Source: JACMLC01 sp963720235 (GTDB lineage: Bacteria > Acidobacteriota > Blastocatellia > Pyrinomonadales > Pyrinomonadaceae). From it: a stretch of DNA of 64,000 bases. Both the position numbers and the translations under genes were made by a program. The stretch is from contig OY970389.1 of the NCBI GenBank assembly GCA_963720235.1, forward strand, positions 5,456,001 through 5,520,000. The letters run 5' to 3'. Shown one piece after another: positions 21,276-29,275 of this stretch (positions within the stretch are counted from its first letter, which is position 1; the number at the start of each line of letters is the position of its first letter). Below the pieces are notes generated by a model. That model searched no databases. It was given only the letters and a program-made list of their open reading frames with translations, and was not told where the DNA came from.

Positions 21276-24038
21276 CTATTTCTTCGGTCTGCCTTCGACA
21301 TCGAGGATGACAATCTCGCCTGCGTTCAGTTCCTTGATTCCTGATTGAAACTTTGACAGGTCGCCGATGAGCAGGAGCGTGGTTTTGCCTGGCACTGCAT
21401 ACTTCTGCGCGGCAGCATTAACTTGGGCGAGTGTCATCTTCTGCGTTTCCGTTGGCTCGCGTTGCAACTCTGTCATCGGCATGCCTGCGACCCAGAGCAG
21501 AGCGATTTGGCCTGAGATGTCTCCGAGAGATTCAAACTGCATCGCGTAGCCGCGCAGGCGATTGGCTTTCGCATCCGCCAGTTCCGTCTCAGAGATTGGT
21601 TTCTGCCCGGCCAAAAATTTCAACTCGTTGATAAACTCCATCAGCGATTCCTTCGTCTTGTTGGTCTGCACGCCGCCTTGCGCCCACCAGACTCCGGCCC
21701 TTGAAAGGAAAGCCTGATTGGAAAAGACTCCGTAGGAATAGCCTTTGTCTTCACGCAGGTTGAGATTCAGACGCGAGCCGAAGACGCCGCCCCAGACAGT
21801 ATCGGCCAGACGCAGAGCATAATAATCATCCGTCTTGCGCGGTGGGCCAGACATGATTTCCAGAATCACTGTCTGCGCCGCATCCTGCCTGTCAACGAGA
21901 AAGACTTTGCCCGGCCCGAACGGGCGCGGCTCTGGAATCGTGATGGCAGTCGCCGCACCGCCCTGCCAGCCGCCGAAGTTTTGCCGCGCCATCTCCGTTG
22001 CCTCAGCCATGCTGATGTCGCCCACGAAGATGAGAGCAGAGCTGGCTGGCTTCCAGTTGGTCTCGTAAAAACGCGCGATGTCTGCGCGCGTAATCTGCTC
22101 GACTGTGCGCGGCAAACCGAAGTGCGGGCGGCCATACGGATGGTCTGGCCCATAGGTCAGCATCGGCCTGATGCGGCTGGCAAGCGCGTTCGCGTCTCGC
22201 TCCTGTTGGGCCAGAGTGTCCAGATGCAGTTTCCGCTCTCTCTCCACTTCCGCTTCAGGAAAAGTCGGGTTGAGTGTGACATCTGAAAAGATTGTCATCG
22301 CCGGAGACAGATTTCTCTTCAGGACTTCCATAGAGACTGTGACGGATTCGCGTCCGGCTGAGCCGACGAAAGCAGTTCCTAAATCTCCGAGCGCGTCTTC
22401 TATCTCAAGCGCCTTTCTGGTCTTCGTGCCTCTGTCAATCGTGTTGACGAGCAGGTTCGCAGTTCCTTCTTTGCCAGCGGGGTCTGCGACGCTCCCGGCT
22501 CTGGTGGCGAGCATGACAGAGACCTTCGGCAGCTCCGGTCTTTCGACAACGAAAATCTCCATGCCGTTGTCGAGCTTTGCGGTTTTCACTTCCGGCGCAT
22601 TAAAAGCTCTGTCAACTCCTACCTGCGGCTGCTTTGAGCGGTCAAGCGCAGCCTGCGATTCGCGCCCGGATGTTTCTGGTCGGAAACGCACGAGGACGCG
22701 ATTCGGTGTGTTAATCCATTTGGCGACGGTATCGCGCACGCCTTCCACTGTCGCATTACGATAGCGCGCAAGGTCTTCATCAAACTTGCCGGGGTCGCCC
22801 CAGAAAGTGAAGTATTGATTCAAGCGGTCAGCCTTGCCGCCAAAGCCGCCGATGCGTTCGAGGCCCGTGACGAATTGAAATTCCCATTTAACTTTCGCGC
22901 GGTTCAATTCTTCCGCCGTTGGGCCAGTCCTTGCGAGACGCGCTATCTCTTCCGTGATGGTCTGCTCAATCTGCGCGAGTGATGCGCCGGGACGCGCAGT
23001 CGCAATGACTGTGAACATCCCTGCGATTTCCATCGAGAGTTGGAAGGCGGACACATCCGTCGCCAGTTGCTTGTCGTAAACCAGAATCCTGTTGAGACGC
23101 GCGGACAGTCCATCGGCCAGCACAGAACCCGCGATGTCCAGCTCTGCATCGCCCGCTCTATAAAACGGCGGAGTGGGCCAGGCCATATAGACTCGCTCCT
23201 GCGGCACTCTGTCCAGAGCTTCGACAATCTTTTCTCCGTCGAGCTTCGGAATCCACCATGTTGGTCTATCCAGAGCAGGCCCTGCCGGAATGTTGCCGAA
23301 ATATTTTTCGACAAGCCGTTTGGCCTCCGCAGGGTCAAAGTCTCCTGCGATGACGAGCGAGAGATTGTTTGGCGAGTAGTATGTGCGGAAAAAATCTTTG
23401 ACATCATCGAGTGAGGCCGCAATCAAATCTTCGTGGCTGCCGATGACGGGCCAAGAATACGGATGGCCTGTCGGAAAGACGTTCTCGAAAAGCAGCTTGA
23501 AGGCGCGGCCATACGGCTGATTCTCATAGCTCTGCCGCCGCTCATTTCTCACCACATCGCGCTGGTTATCCAGCTTCTCTTTCGTCAGCGCATCGGTCAG
23601 AGTCGCAAGGCGGTCTGATTCCACCCAGAGCAGGTATTCGAGATTTCCCGATGGCACTGTCGCAAAATAATTTGTGCGATCATTGTTGGTTGTCCCGTTG
23701 GCGTCGTTTGCGCCTAGCTTTTCGACGAACGAAAAATATTCGCCCGTCGCGTTCTTCGAGCCTTGAAACATGATGTGCTCGAAGAGATGCGCGAAACCCG
23801 TGCGACCGAGTCTTTCATTCTTCGACCCGACATGAAACCACTGGTTGACATGAACGATGGGCAGCTTTTTGTCCACATGCAAAATCACTTGCAGCCCGTT
23901 GGGCAGCTTGTATTGCTCAAAGCTGATTTTAGGAACAGAGCCAGCCGTTTGCGCTGCGTTCTGGGCCACGACAGGCAACACATTCAGAAGCAGTAACGAC
24001 AGGAGCAGACAAAGAGAGCGAGATAGCTTCGTTTTCAT
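21276..24038 (-). CDS. Secreted M16 (pitrilysin/processing-peptidase type) zinc metallopeptidase
   Basis: 920 aa with a signal peptide (KTKLSRSLCLLLSLLLLNVL, cleavage probably after VVAQ). The first M16 domain has the inverted zinc motif HLFEH (in GFAHLFEHIMF) and the downstream Glu in FENVFP. The second half is a paired inactive M16 domain without HxxEH that keeps the substrate-binding segment LREDKGYSYG. Such proteins are two-clamshell periplasmic peptidases. GAGGAG lies 8 nt before the ATG, and a TTGACA promoter lies further up. The gene is transcribed alone. Confidence 0.93.
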   Translation of the reverse strand: MKTKLSRSLCLLLSLLLLNVLPVVAQNAAQTAGSVPKISFEQYKLPNGLQVILHVDKKLPIVHVNQWFHVGSKNERLGRTGFAHLFEHIMFQGSKNATGEYFSFVEKLGANDANGTTNNDRTNYFATVPSGNLEYLLWVESDRLATLTDALTKEKLDNQRDVVRNERRQSYENQPYGRAFKLLFENVFPTGHPYSWPVIGSHEDLIAASLDDVKDFFRTYYSPNNLSLVIAGDFDPAEAKRLVEKYFGNIPAGPALDRPTWWIPKLDGEKIVEALDRVPQERVYMAWPTPPFYRAGDAELDIAGSVLADGLSARLNRILVYDKQLATDVSAFQLSMEIAGMFTVIATARPGASLAQIEQTITEEIARLARTGPTAEELNRAKVKWEFQFVTGLERIGGFGGKADRLNQYFTFWGDPGKFDEDLARYRNATVEGVRDTVAKWINTPNRVLVRFRPETSGRESQAALDRSKQPQVGVDRAFNAPEVKTAKLDNGMEIFVVERPELPKVSVMLATRAGSVADPAGKEGTANLLVNTIDRGTKTRKALEIEDALGDLGTAFVGSAGRESVTVSMEVLKRNLSPAMTIFSDVTLNPTFPEAEVERERKLHLDTLAQQERDANALASRIRPMLTYGPDHPYGRPHFGLPRTVEQITRADIARFYETNWKPASSALIFVGDISMAEATEMARQNFGGWQGGAATAITIPEPRPFGPGKVFLVDRQDAAQTVILEIMSGPPRKTDDYYALRLADTVWGGVFGSRLNLNLREDKGYSYGVFSNQAFLSRAGVWWAQGGVQTNKTKESLMEFINELKFLAGQKPISETELADAKANRLRGYAMQFESLGDISGQIALLWVAGMPMTELQREPTETQKMTLAQVNAAAQKYAVPGKTTLLLIGDLSKFQSGIKELNAGEIVILDVEGRPKK

Positions 24039-24093
24039 AAAATTCTCCTCAAAGGATTAGCGGGACGGGACTGGTTTGTAAACTTGTCTTGCG

Positions 24094-24122
24094 AAATTAA
24101 CTTTGCCGCAGATAAATGTCAA
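24094..24122 (-). promoter_or_regulatory. Sigma70-like promoter for the M16 peptidase
   Basis: On the minus strand a perfect TTGACA (24122-24117) is followed after 17 nt by TAATTT (24099-24094). It lies about 60-80 nt upstream of the peptidase ATG. The -10 is weak. Confidence 0.5.
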
Positions 24123-24139
24123 CGAAAAAGCTAAACTTA

Positions 24140-24242
24140 TCTTTGCGCTCTTTGCGAAAAACTTTGCGTGCTTTGCGTTGAAAAAAACTTTAACCGCAAA
24201 GCACGCAAAGAAGAGAAGACGCAAAGAAACGCAAAGAAACGC
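24140..24242. repeat. Inverted repeat, GCAAAG-word family
   Basis: The left arm ctttgcgctctttgcgaaaa plus actttgcgtgctttgcgttg faces the right arm ccgcaaagcacgcaaagaag plus agaagacgcaaag. It sits between the divergent M16 and proline iminopeptidase genes. Nearly the same sequence recurs at 38334-38433 and a shorter version at 56216-56279. Confidence 0.88.
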
Positions 24243-24289
24243 TGGCTAGTCTCCTTTGGTCTTTCCGCATCTGATTGTAAGATAGGGCC

Positions 24290-25249
24290 ATGAGAACCTT
24301 ATATCCACCGATTGAGCCATACGATACAGGCATGCTCGCAGTCTCGCCTGTACACACGATTTATTATGAGCAATGCGGCAACCCGGAAGGGCAGCCAGTA
24401 GTCTTTCTGCACGGCGGCCCCGGCGGCGGCATCGTGCCGGAGTATCGCCGCTTCTTTGACCCGAAGACGTATCGCATAGTTCTCTTTGACCAGCGCGGCT
24501 CAGGCAAGAGCACTCCGCACGCGAATCTGGAAGACAATACGACGTGGCATCTGGTCTCGGACATAGAGAAGATACGCGAGCATTTGGGGATTGAAAGCTG
24601 GCAGGTCTTTGGCGGCTCGTGGGGCAGCACGCTCTCTCTAGCTTACGCGCAGACGCATCCAGATAGAGTGCGCCAGTTAGTCCTGCGCGGCATCTTCCTC
24701 TGCCGCCGGAAAGAGATTCAGTGGTTTTATCAGGAAGGCGCGAGCGCAATTTTTCCTGATGTGTGGGAAGAATATATAAAGGTGATACCGGAAGCGGAGC
24801 GCGGCGATTTGCTCACGGCCTTTCACCGCCGCCTGACGGGCGATGATGAAGCTGCGAAGATAGAAGCGGCGCGCGCGTGGAGCGTCTGGGAAGGCAGCAC
24901 CTCGAAGCTCTTTCCAGACGCAGACCTTATCGCGCACTTTGACGACCCGCAGTTCGCCATCGCCTTTGCGCGCATAGAGTGTCACTACTTTATGAACAAC
25001 GCTTTCTTTGAAACGGAAAACTACCTGATTGAGAACATCGGTAAGATTCGGCACATCCCGGCAGTCATCGTGCAGGGACGTTATGATGTCGTCTGTCCTA
25101 TGATGAGCGCGTGGGAACTGCATCGCGCGTGGCCCGAAGCAGACCTGCGTATCACGCCCGACGCGGGCCACTCCGCCACAGAGCCGAGCAACATCAGCGC
25201 GCTCGTCGAAGCCACAGACCGGTTTAGAGAAATGCAAAATGAAAAATGA
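24290..25249 (+). CDS. pip: Proline iminopeptidase (S33 alpha/beta hydrolase)
   Basis: Releases N-terminal proline from peptides. 319 aa. The oxyanion-hole motif HGGPGGG is at residues 41-47 and the nucleophile elbow GGSWGS carries Ser110. The acid/base residues are likely Asp in QGRYDVVCP and His in DAGHSATEP. The N-terminus LYPPIEPYDTGML is typical. The C-terminal QNEK and the TGA stop lie inside an inverted-repeat arm, so the last residues may be repeat-derived. Confidence 0.95.
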   Translation: MRTLYPPIEPYDTGMLAVSPVHTIYYEQCGNPEGQPVVFLHGGPGGGIVPEYRRFFDPKTYRIVLFDQRGSGKSTPHANLEDNTTWHLVSDIEKIREHLGIESWQVFGGSWGSTLSLAYAQTHPDRVRQLVLRGIFLCRRKEIQWFYQEGASAIFPDVWEEYIKVIPEAERGDLLTAFHRRLTGDDEAAKIEAARAWSVWEGSTSKLFPDADLIAHFDDPQFAIAFARIECHYFMNNAFFETENYLIENIGKIRHIPAVIVQGRYDVVCPMMSAWELHRAWPEADLRITPDAGHSATEPSNISALVEATDRFREMQNEK

Positions 25250-25310
25250 AAAATGGAAGAAGGACTGCGCTTTTCAATTTTTAATTTTACCTTTTTCATT
25301 TTTCATTCTT
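25228..25310. repeat. Inverted repeat, AAAAATG-word family
   Basis: The left arm, three gaaaaatg-type words, overlaps the 3' end of pip including its stop. The right arm is ctttttcatttttcattctt. The loop is about 35 nt and AT-rich. It ends about 22 nt before the HNH gene. Confidence 0.85.
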
Positions 25311-25332
25311 TAGCGTAATATCGTAAAGCACT

Positions 25333-25863
25333 ATGAATGGACGTGTCTTAGTCCTGAATGCATCTTTCGAGCCCATTAACGTGTGCACGGAGCGGCGCGC
25401 GGTCGTCATGATTTTCAAAGGCGTGGCGCGCATGGAAGAGCATAACGGGCATATGCTCCACTCGGCGCGGCTTTCAATTCATGCGCCGTCGGTCATACGG
25501 CTGGTCGAATATATACACATTCCGTTTGAACGTCGCTCGCTCTCACGCAAGAATATCTTGCTACGCGACCATTCATCCTGCCAGTATTGCGGCAGGCAGT
25601 TTTCGCCGGCAGAACTGACTCTGGACCATGTGCATCCGCGTTCGCGCGGCGGCGATTCGACGTGGGATAATCTGGTCGCGTGCTGTAAACGTTGCAACCA
25701 TCGCAAAGGGAGCCGCACGCCCGAAGAAGCAGGGATGCATCTCCTGCGTCGCCCGCGCGGATTTTCACTGCACGTCAATCGCCAGATTATGCGTTATCTC
25801 GGAAGGGCGGACGAGACGTGGCGCAAGTATCTTTTTTATGAGCCGGATGCTGTCGAGCAGTAG
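25333..25863 (+). CDS. HNH endonuclease family protein
   Basis: 176 aa. The N-terminus VLVLNASFEPINVCTERRAV is the widespread conserved HNH-associated segment. The HNH site is CQYCGRQF, then LTLDHVHPRSRGGDSTWDN, then CCKRCNHRKGSRTPEEA (~residues 85-135), with paired cysteines for structural zinc and the His/Asn/His core. This subgroup is usually chromosomal and single-copy and is not a restriction enzyme. Its substrate is unknown. It is followed after 59 nt by tatA on the same strand. Confidence 0.9.
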   Translation: MNGRVLVLNASFEPINVCTERRAVVMIFKGVARMEEHNGHMLHSARLSIHAPSVIRLVEYIHIPFERRSLSRKNILLRDHSSCQYCGRQFSPAELTLDHVHPRSRGGDSTWDNLVACCKRCNHRKGSRTPEEAGMHLLRRPRGFSLHVNRQIMRYLGRADETWRKYLFYEPDAVEQ

Positions 25864-25922
25864 CCGCCACTTGATTGATAATTCCGGTATGTCAGCCGGA
25901 GAGAGAGAAGGGAATTTTTATC

Positions 25923-26201
25923 ATGCAACACATGCTATTAATGATTGGCGGGCTAGGCACGCAGGAGCTTCTGATTATTCTCGCCATCGTCTTTGTGCTC
26001 TTCGGCGCGAGTCGCCTGCCGCAGCTTGCCAAAGCTCTGGGCCAGAGCAAGCGCGCTTTTCGTGAAGGTCAGGATGAGGCCGATGAAGAGTCGCGCCTAG
26101 AGGCCACGCGCCGCCGCGAAAGACTGCAAGCCGCGGACACGGCGGAAGCTTTCGATGAAGACAAGGCTGCGGATAAAATACCTGCCAACAAAGCTCGCTG
26201 A
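25923..26201 (+). CDS. tatA: Sec-independent protein translocase TatA/TatE-type
   Basis: 92 aa. A single N-terminal membrane helix (LGTQELLIILAIVFVLFGAS) is followed by the hinge RLPQLAKALGQSKRAFREG amphipathic helix and then an acidic, Lys/Glu-rich tail. The FGA-(S)-RLP pattern is classic TatA. I start at the ATG at 25923 with agaaggga upstream. An earlier in-frame start at 25875 adds non-homologous residues. No tatC or tatB is in the window. Confidence 0.93.
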   Translation: MQHMLLMIGGLGTQELLIILAIVFVLFGASRLPQLAKALGQSKRAFREGQDEADEESRLEATRRRERLQAADTAEAFDEDKAADKIPANKAR

Positions 26202-26210
26202 AGAAGGCGA

Positions 26211-26297
26211 GAGTAAAAAGATAAAAGGCAAAAGTGAAGACCGCAGGCGGCAATCGCCCGGCCTTTCACTTTTGCCTTTTACTTTTTACCTTTTTAC
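26211..26297. repeat. Inverted repeat, AAAAGGCAAAAGTGAAAG-word family
   Basis: Between the convergent tatA and methyltransferase genes. The left arm is gtaaaaagataaaaggcaaa plus agtgaag. The right arm is ctttcacttttgccttttac plus tttttaccttttt. It extends into the last codons of the methyltransferase. Confidence 0.85.
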
Positions 26298-27109
26298 TTC
26301 TTTTTTCCGACGACGAGCGTGGCCTTGACGCTTAGCGCAAAGTCTGTGTCCTGTCGCTCTTCATCTATGATGCGCGCGACTTCCTGCGAGACGCGCGGGC
26401 GCGCAGCTTCCGGCAGCGATTGCATCCATGCTCTGAGGAGAAAATCAGTTATCAACGGCGAGTTGAAAAACTCTTCGCCCGAATCGTAATCAAACTCTTC
26501 GCCGCGCGTCGTGGATGAAACAACTTCCAGCCCGGCCTGCCTGACCATTTCTTCAAGCGCAGAGATGGTCGGCAACTCCGTAATCAATTCCTCTACATCA
26601 ACGCCGTGATCTTCGAGGCCGGAATTGCGCAGGGCTTCCCAGTAGATTGAGAAGAATTCGCCAAAGCTCCCGGCGGTCGTTAGCATGAAGGCGACTGTGC
26701 CGCCCGGAGCGGCCACGCGCGCCATTTCAGACAGCATCTTCTGCAAGCGTTCGGGGGCGACCAGCGAGCCGTCTCCGATGACCAACTCGAACTGGTTGTC
26801 TCTGAGCCAGAGCGCGTCCAGATGTGAGTGGCGAAATTCCGGCTCGACATTCATGGCGACGGCCTTTGCGCGCGCAAGCTCAAGAGACTCTTCGCTCTCG
26901 TCCACGCAAACCATCGTCACATCATCGCCCGCGCGCGTCTGCAAAGCCATCGCATGCCCGCCCGTGCCTGATTCGATGTACAGGATGCGACCCTTTTTCG
27001 GCAATTCAAGATTTTCGTCCAAAATCTCCGCGAACCTCTCGCTCCAATCCGTTGCGACGTACAGGTCTTTGAGAAATGCCAGTTCCTTATCCGATTTAGT
27101 CTCGCTCAA
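26294..27109 (-). CDS. Class I SAM-dependent methyltransferase
   Basis: Rossmann-type fold: motif I ILYIESGTGGHAMAL (~residues 42-56), VCVDESEESLELARAKA, the acidic FELVIGDGSLVAPERLQ and MARVAAPGGTVAFML. I choose a TTG at 27109 (SETKSDKELAF, 271 aa) because GGAGAG lies 8 nt before it. A TTG at 27142 gives 11 more residues and falls in a repeat end. The C-terminal half (~residues 150-271) is not recognised. The substrate is unknown. The final GKKK is encoded by a repeat arm. Confidence 0.82.
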   Translation of the reverse strand: MSETKSDKELAFLKDLYVATDWSERFAEILDENLELPKKGRILYIESGTGGHAMALQTRAGDDVTMVCVDESEESLELARAKAVAMNVEPEFRHSHLDALWLRDNQFELVIGDGSLVAPERLQKMLSEMARVAAPGGTVAFMLTTAGSFGEFFSIYWEALRNSGLEDHGVDVEELITELPTISALEEMVRQAGLEVVSSTTRGEEFDYDSGEEFFNSPLITDFLLRAWMQSLPEAARPRVSQEVARIIDEERQDTDFALSVKATLVVGKKK

Positions 27110-27140
27110 GTTAAACTCTCCGATACAATGAAATAATTTC

Positions 27141-27312
27141 AAGTTCGACGTAAAGATTATAAGCGGCTTTGCCGCCGATGCTGTGCGGAAAGCCTGAGAC
27201 TTTCCGTCAGTTCATCCTTCATCCCGGCGAGGCTCAGCCTCGCCAGAAGTTTAAGCGCGAGCCGGAAAGCCAAAGGCTTTCCGCACAGCATCGGCGGCAA
27301 AGCCGCTTATTA
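27141..27312. mobile_element. MITE-like element, GTGCGGAAAG core, right end missing
   Basis: The left end AGTTCGACGTAAAGAT resembles the ends of the 20986 element. The core arms gcggctttgccgccgatgct plus gtgcggaaagc and gctttccgcacagcatcggc plus ggcaaagccgc are complementary. A central palindrome cggcgaggctcagcctcgcc is also present. The right end stops at the rarA stop codon with no matching terminus. Confidence 0.75.
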
Positions 27313-28632
27313 GCTATCAGGGCGCGAGTCGTCTGTGTCCTGCTCATTCTCATAATACACTTTGTCGCGCAAGGTTTCAGGCAGGCATGCCATCTCTTCT
27401 TTTGCCGCAGGGTCTGAGTGCACATAGCGATAGCCGCCGCCGTAGCCGATGCGTTTCATCAAAGGCGTAATCGCGTTTCGCAGGTGCAGCGGCACAGGCT
27501 CGCGCGCGGTCTCCGCAGCATCTTCGACTGCGGCATGATAAGCACGCTTAACGGCATTTGATTTCGGAGCCTGCGCCAGATAAATCGTCGCCTGCGAAAG
27601 CGGATAGAGAGCTTCTGGCAATCCTATCAGGCGCGTGATGTCTGCTGCGGCTGCGGCCTGAACCATCGCCTGCGGGTCTGCCATCCCGATGTCTTCCGAA
27701 GCGAGGATGCAAAGGCGGCGCGCGATAAAGACCGGGTCTGCTCCGCCTTCTATCAATCGCGCCAGCCAGTAGAGCGCGGCGTTCACATCCGAATTGCGCA
27801 AGGATTTAATCAGGGCCGAAGCAAGATTGTAATGCTCCTCGCCGCCCTTATCATAAGCGTAGTGAGCGCGCCCTAAAGCTTCGACAACAGTTTCGAGCGT
27901 GACGCGGCGCACGCCCGTCTCATCCTCTGCGGTTGACTCGACAGCCGCTTCGAGCGCGGCCAGAGCAACGCGCGCATCTCCGTGCGCAGAATGAGCAACG
28001 CGCGCGATGAGTTCGTCACCGACCTCTGGATGCAGTGGAGCAAGCCCGCGCTCTTCGTCCGCGAGAGCGCGACGAAGAATGGCTTCCACTTCATCATCCG
28101 TCAGAGGATTGAGCGTCAGCACGCGCGAGCGCGAGAGCAGCGCGCCCGTTACTTCAAACGAAGGATTCTCCGTCGTCGCTCCGATGAGCGTCACTGTGCC
28201 ATCTTCGACAGCAGGCAAGAGCGCGTCCTGCTGCGCTTTGTTGAAGCGATGAATCTCGTCTATGAAGAGGACTGTGCGCTCGCCTGCGCGCCGCATCTCG
28301 CGTGCTTCGCTGATAGCCGCGCGCGCTTCCTTGACGCCTGAGAAGACAGCCGAGAGCGGGACGAAACGCGCGCCGCTCCGCTCTGCCAGAAGACGCGCGA
28401 GTGTGGTCTTGCCTGTGCCGGGCGCGCCCCACAGGATAAGTGAAGGCAAAGCTCCCGTGCCTTCTATCAGGCGGCGCAGGATGCGTCCTTCGCCTACCAG
28501 GTGCTGTTGGCCTGCAAACTCCGCGAGGTCGCGCGGGCGCATGCGTTCCGCGAGCGGCGCGTAAGTCTTGACGGCTGCGCTTTCCTCTGCGCCTTCAGTG
28601 GTGAAGAGGCTCCTGGGTTTGCGATATGACAT
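27310..28632 (-). CDS. rarA: Replication-associated recombination protein A (MgsA/WRNIP1 AAA+ ATPase)
   Basis: 440 aa. AAA+ ATPase acting at stalled replication forks. The N-terminal region PLAERMRPRDLAEFAGQQHL, Walker A GAPGTGKTT (~residues 69-77), Walker B LFIDEIHRF and sensor region LIGATTENPSFEV are diagnostic. The C-terminal MgsA domain has AALYWLARLIEGGADPVFIARR and ASEDIGMADP. The C-terminus ends in an acidic DDSRPDS tail adjoining a repeat element, so its last residues may be atypical. Confidence 0.96.
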   Translation of the reverse strand: MSYRKPRSLFTTEGAEESAAVKTYAPLAERMRPRDLAEFAGQQHLVGEGRILRRLIEGTGALPSLILWGAPGTGKTTLARLLAERSGARFVPLSAVFSGVKEARAAISEAREMRRAGERTVLFIDEIHRFNKAQQDALLPAVEDGTVTLIGATTENPSFEVTGALLSRSRVLTLNPLTDDEVEAILRRALADEERGLAPLHPEVGDELIARVAHSAHGDARVALAALEAAVESTAEDETGVRRVTLETVVEALGRAHYAYDKGGEEHYNLASALIKSLRNSDVNAALYWLARLIEGGADPVFIARRLCILASEDIGMADPQAMVQAAAAADITRLIGLPEALYPLSQATIYLAQAPKSNAVKRAYHAAVEDAAETAREPVPLHLRNAITPLMKRIGYGGGYRYVHSDPAAKEEMACLPETLRDKVYYENEQDTDDSRPDS

Positions 28633-28762
28633 AAGAAATTTTTTTACGAAAATTTACATTGGAAGCTTAGCATATTAGGCAAGTGCGGCGCAGCTATCCG
28701 AAATCTTGGATGGAACGCCCCGGTGACTAACTTCGTATAGTCCGACGTGCGCGAAGAAAGTC

Positions 28763-28791
28763 TTGAATTGATTAGAGCGTGCCGTTAGAAT
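28763..28791 (+). promoter_or_regulatory. Sigma70-like promoter
   Basis: TTGAAT (28763-28768) and TAGAAT (28786-28791) with 17-nt spacing lie 27 nt before the small membrane protein start. The start site would be near 28798, giving a ~20-nt leader. Confidence 0.65.
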
Positions 28792-28817
28792 AAAGAGAAC
28801 TCGTGAGGGATTTGAAA

Positions 28818-29033
28818 ATGAAAGAAACAAAAGATGTATTGAGAATTGTCGGGATTATCCTTCTCGGCCTATTTGTACTGGTCGTCGGTATTCCTTTGGT
28901 GCTCGCCGCCGCAGGCATCACGCTGCACATCGTCAGCTCAATTTTCGGTCTCGCCGTATGGCTGATTAAGCTGGCCGTCGTCATCGCTATCGTTTACTTA
29001 GTGCTCGTCGGCGTCCGCGCCATGTTGCGGTAA
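28818..29033 (+). CDS. Small two-helix membrane protein
   Basis: 71 aa from the ATG at 28818, with gaggga 9 nt upstream. A GTG at 28803 is in frame but overlaps that site. After MKETKDVLR come two hydrophobic stretches (~residues 10-33 and 45-66) ending VRAMLR. It is flanked by a good promoter and a strong terminator, so it forms its own transcript. I recognise no family. The isolated transcription unit supports a real gene. Confidence 0.8.
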   Translation: MKETKDVLRIVGIILLGLFVLVVGIPLVLAAAGITLHIVSSIFGLAVWLIKLAVVIAIVYLVLVGVRAMLR

Positions 29034-29054
29034 AAGAGAAGGACGATAAAACTC

Positions 29055-29107
29055 AATGCATCCGGCCCGTCGCTTTGAAGCGAAGCGAGCCGGATGCATT
29101 TGTTTTT
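29055..29107 (+). terminator. Rho-independent terminator
   Basis: aatgcatccggc (29055-29066) pairs perfectly with gccggatgcatt (29089-29100), with an inner tcgctt/aagcga stem. TGTTTTT follows. It ends the small membrane protein transcript. Confidence 0.88.
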
Positions 29108-29192
29108 AGTCGATCATCAAAGCCTGAGAATCGAAACAGATTCAAAAAGAGCATGCCTTCCATGAAGCCCGCGCGCGTGCGGCGCGCATCTC

Positions 29193-29220
29193 TTGACATT
29201 TCTTCTGAGTGTAATAAAGT
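29193..29220 (+). promoter_or_regulatory. Sigma70-like promoter for the kinase gene
   Basis: A consensus TTGACA (29193-29198) is followed after 16 nt by TAAAGT (29215-29220). The leader to the ATG at 29276 would be ~50 nt. Confidence 0.6.
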
Positions 29221-29275
29221 CGCAGTCGCTGGCTGAGCCTTTGACCGCATCCCGTCTCCAAAAGTTCAAGGTGGT

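Noticed and set aside
25923..26201. Complete Tat translocase locus
   Set aside because: Only a TatA/TatE-type subunit is present. No tatB or tatC frame is found nearby.
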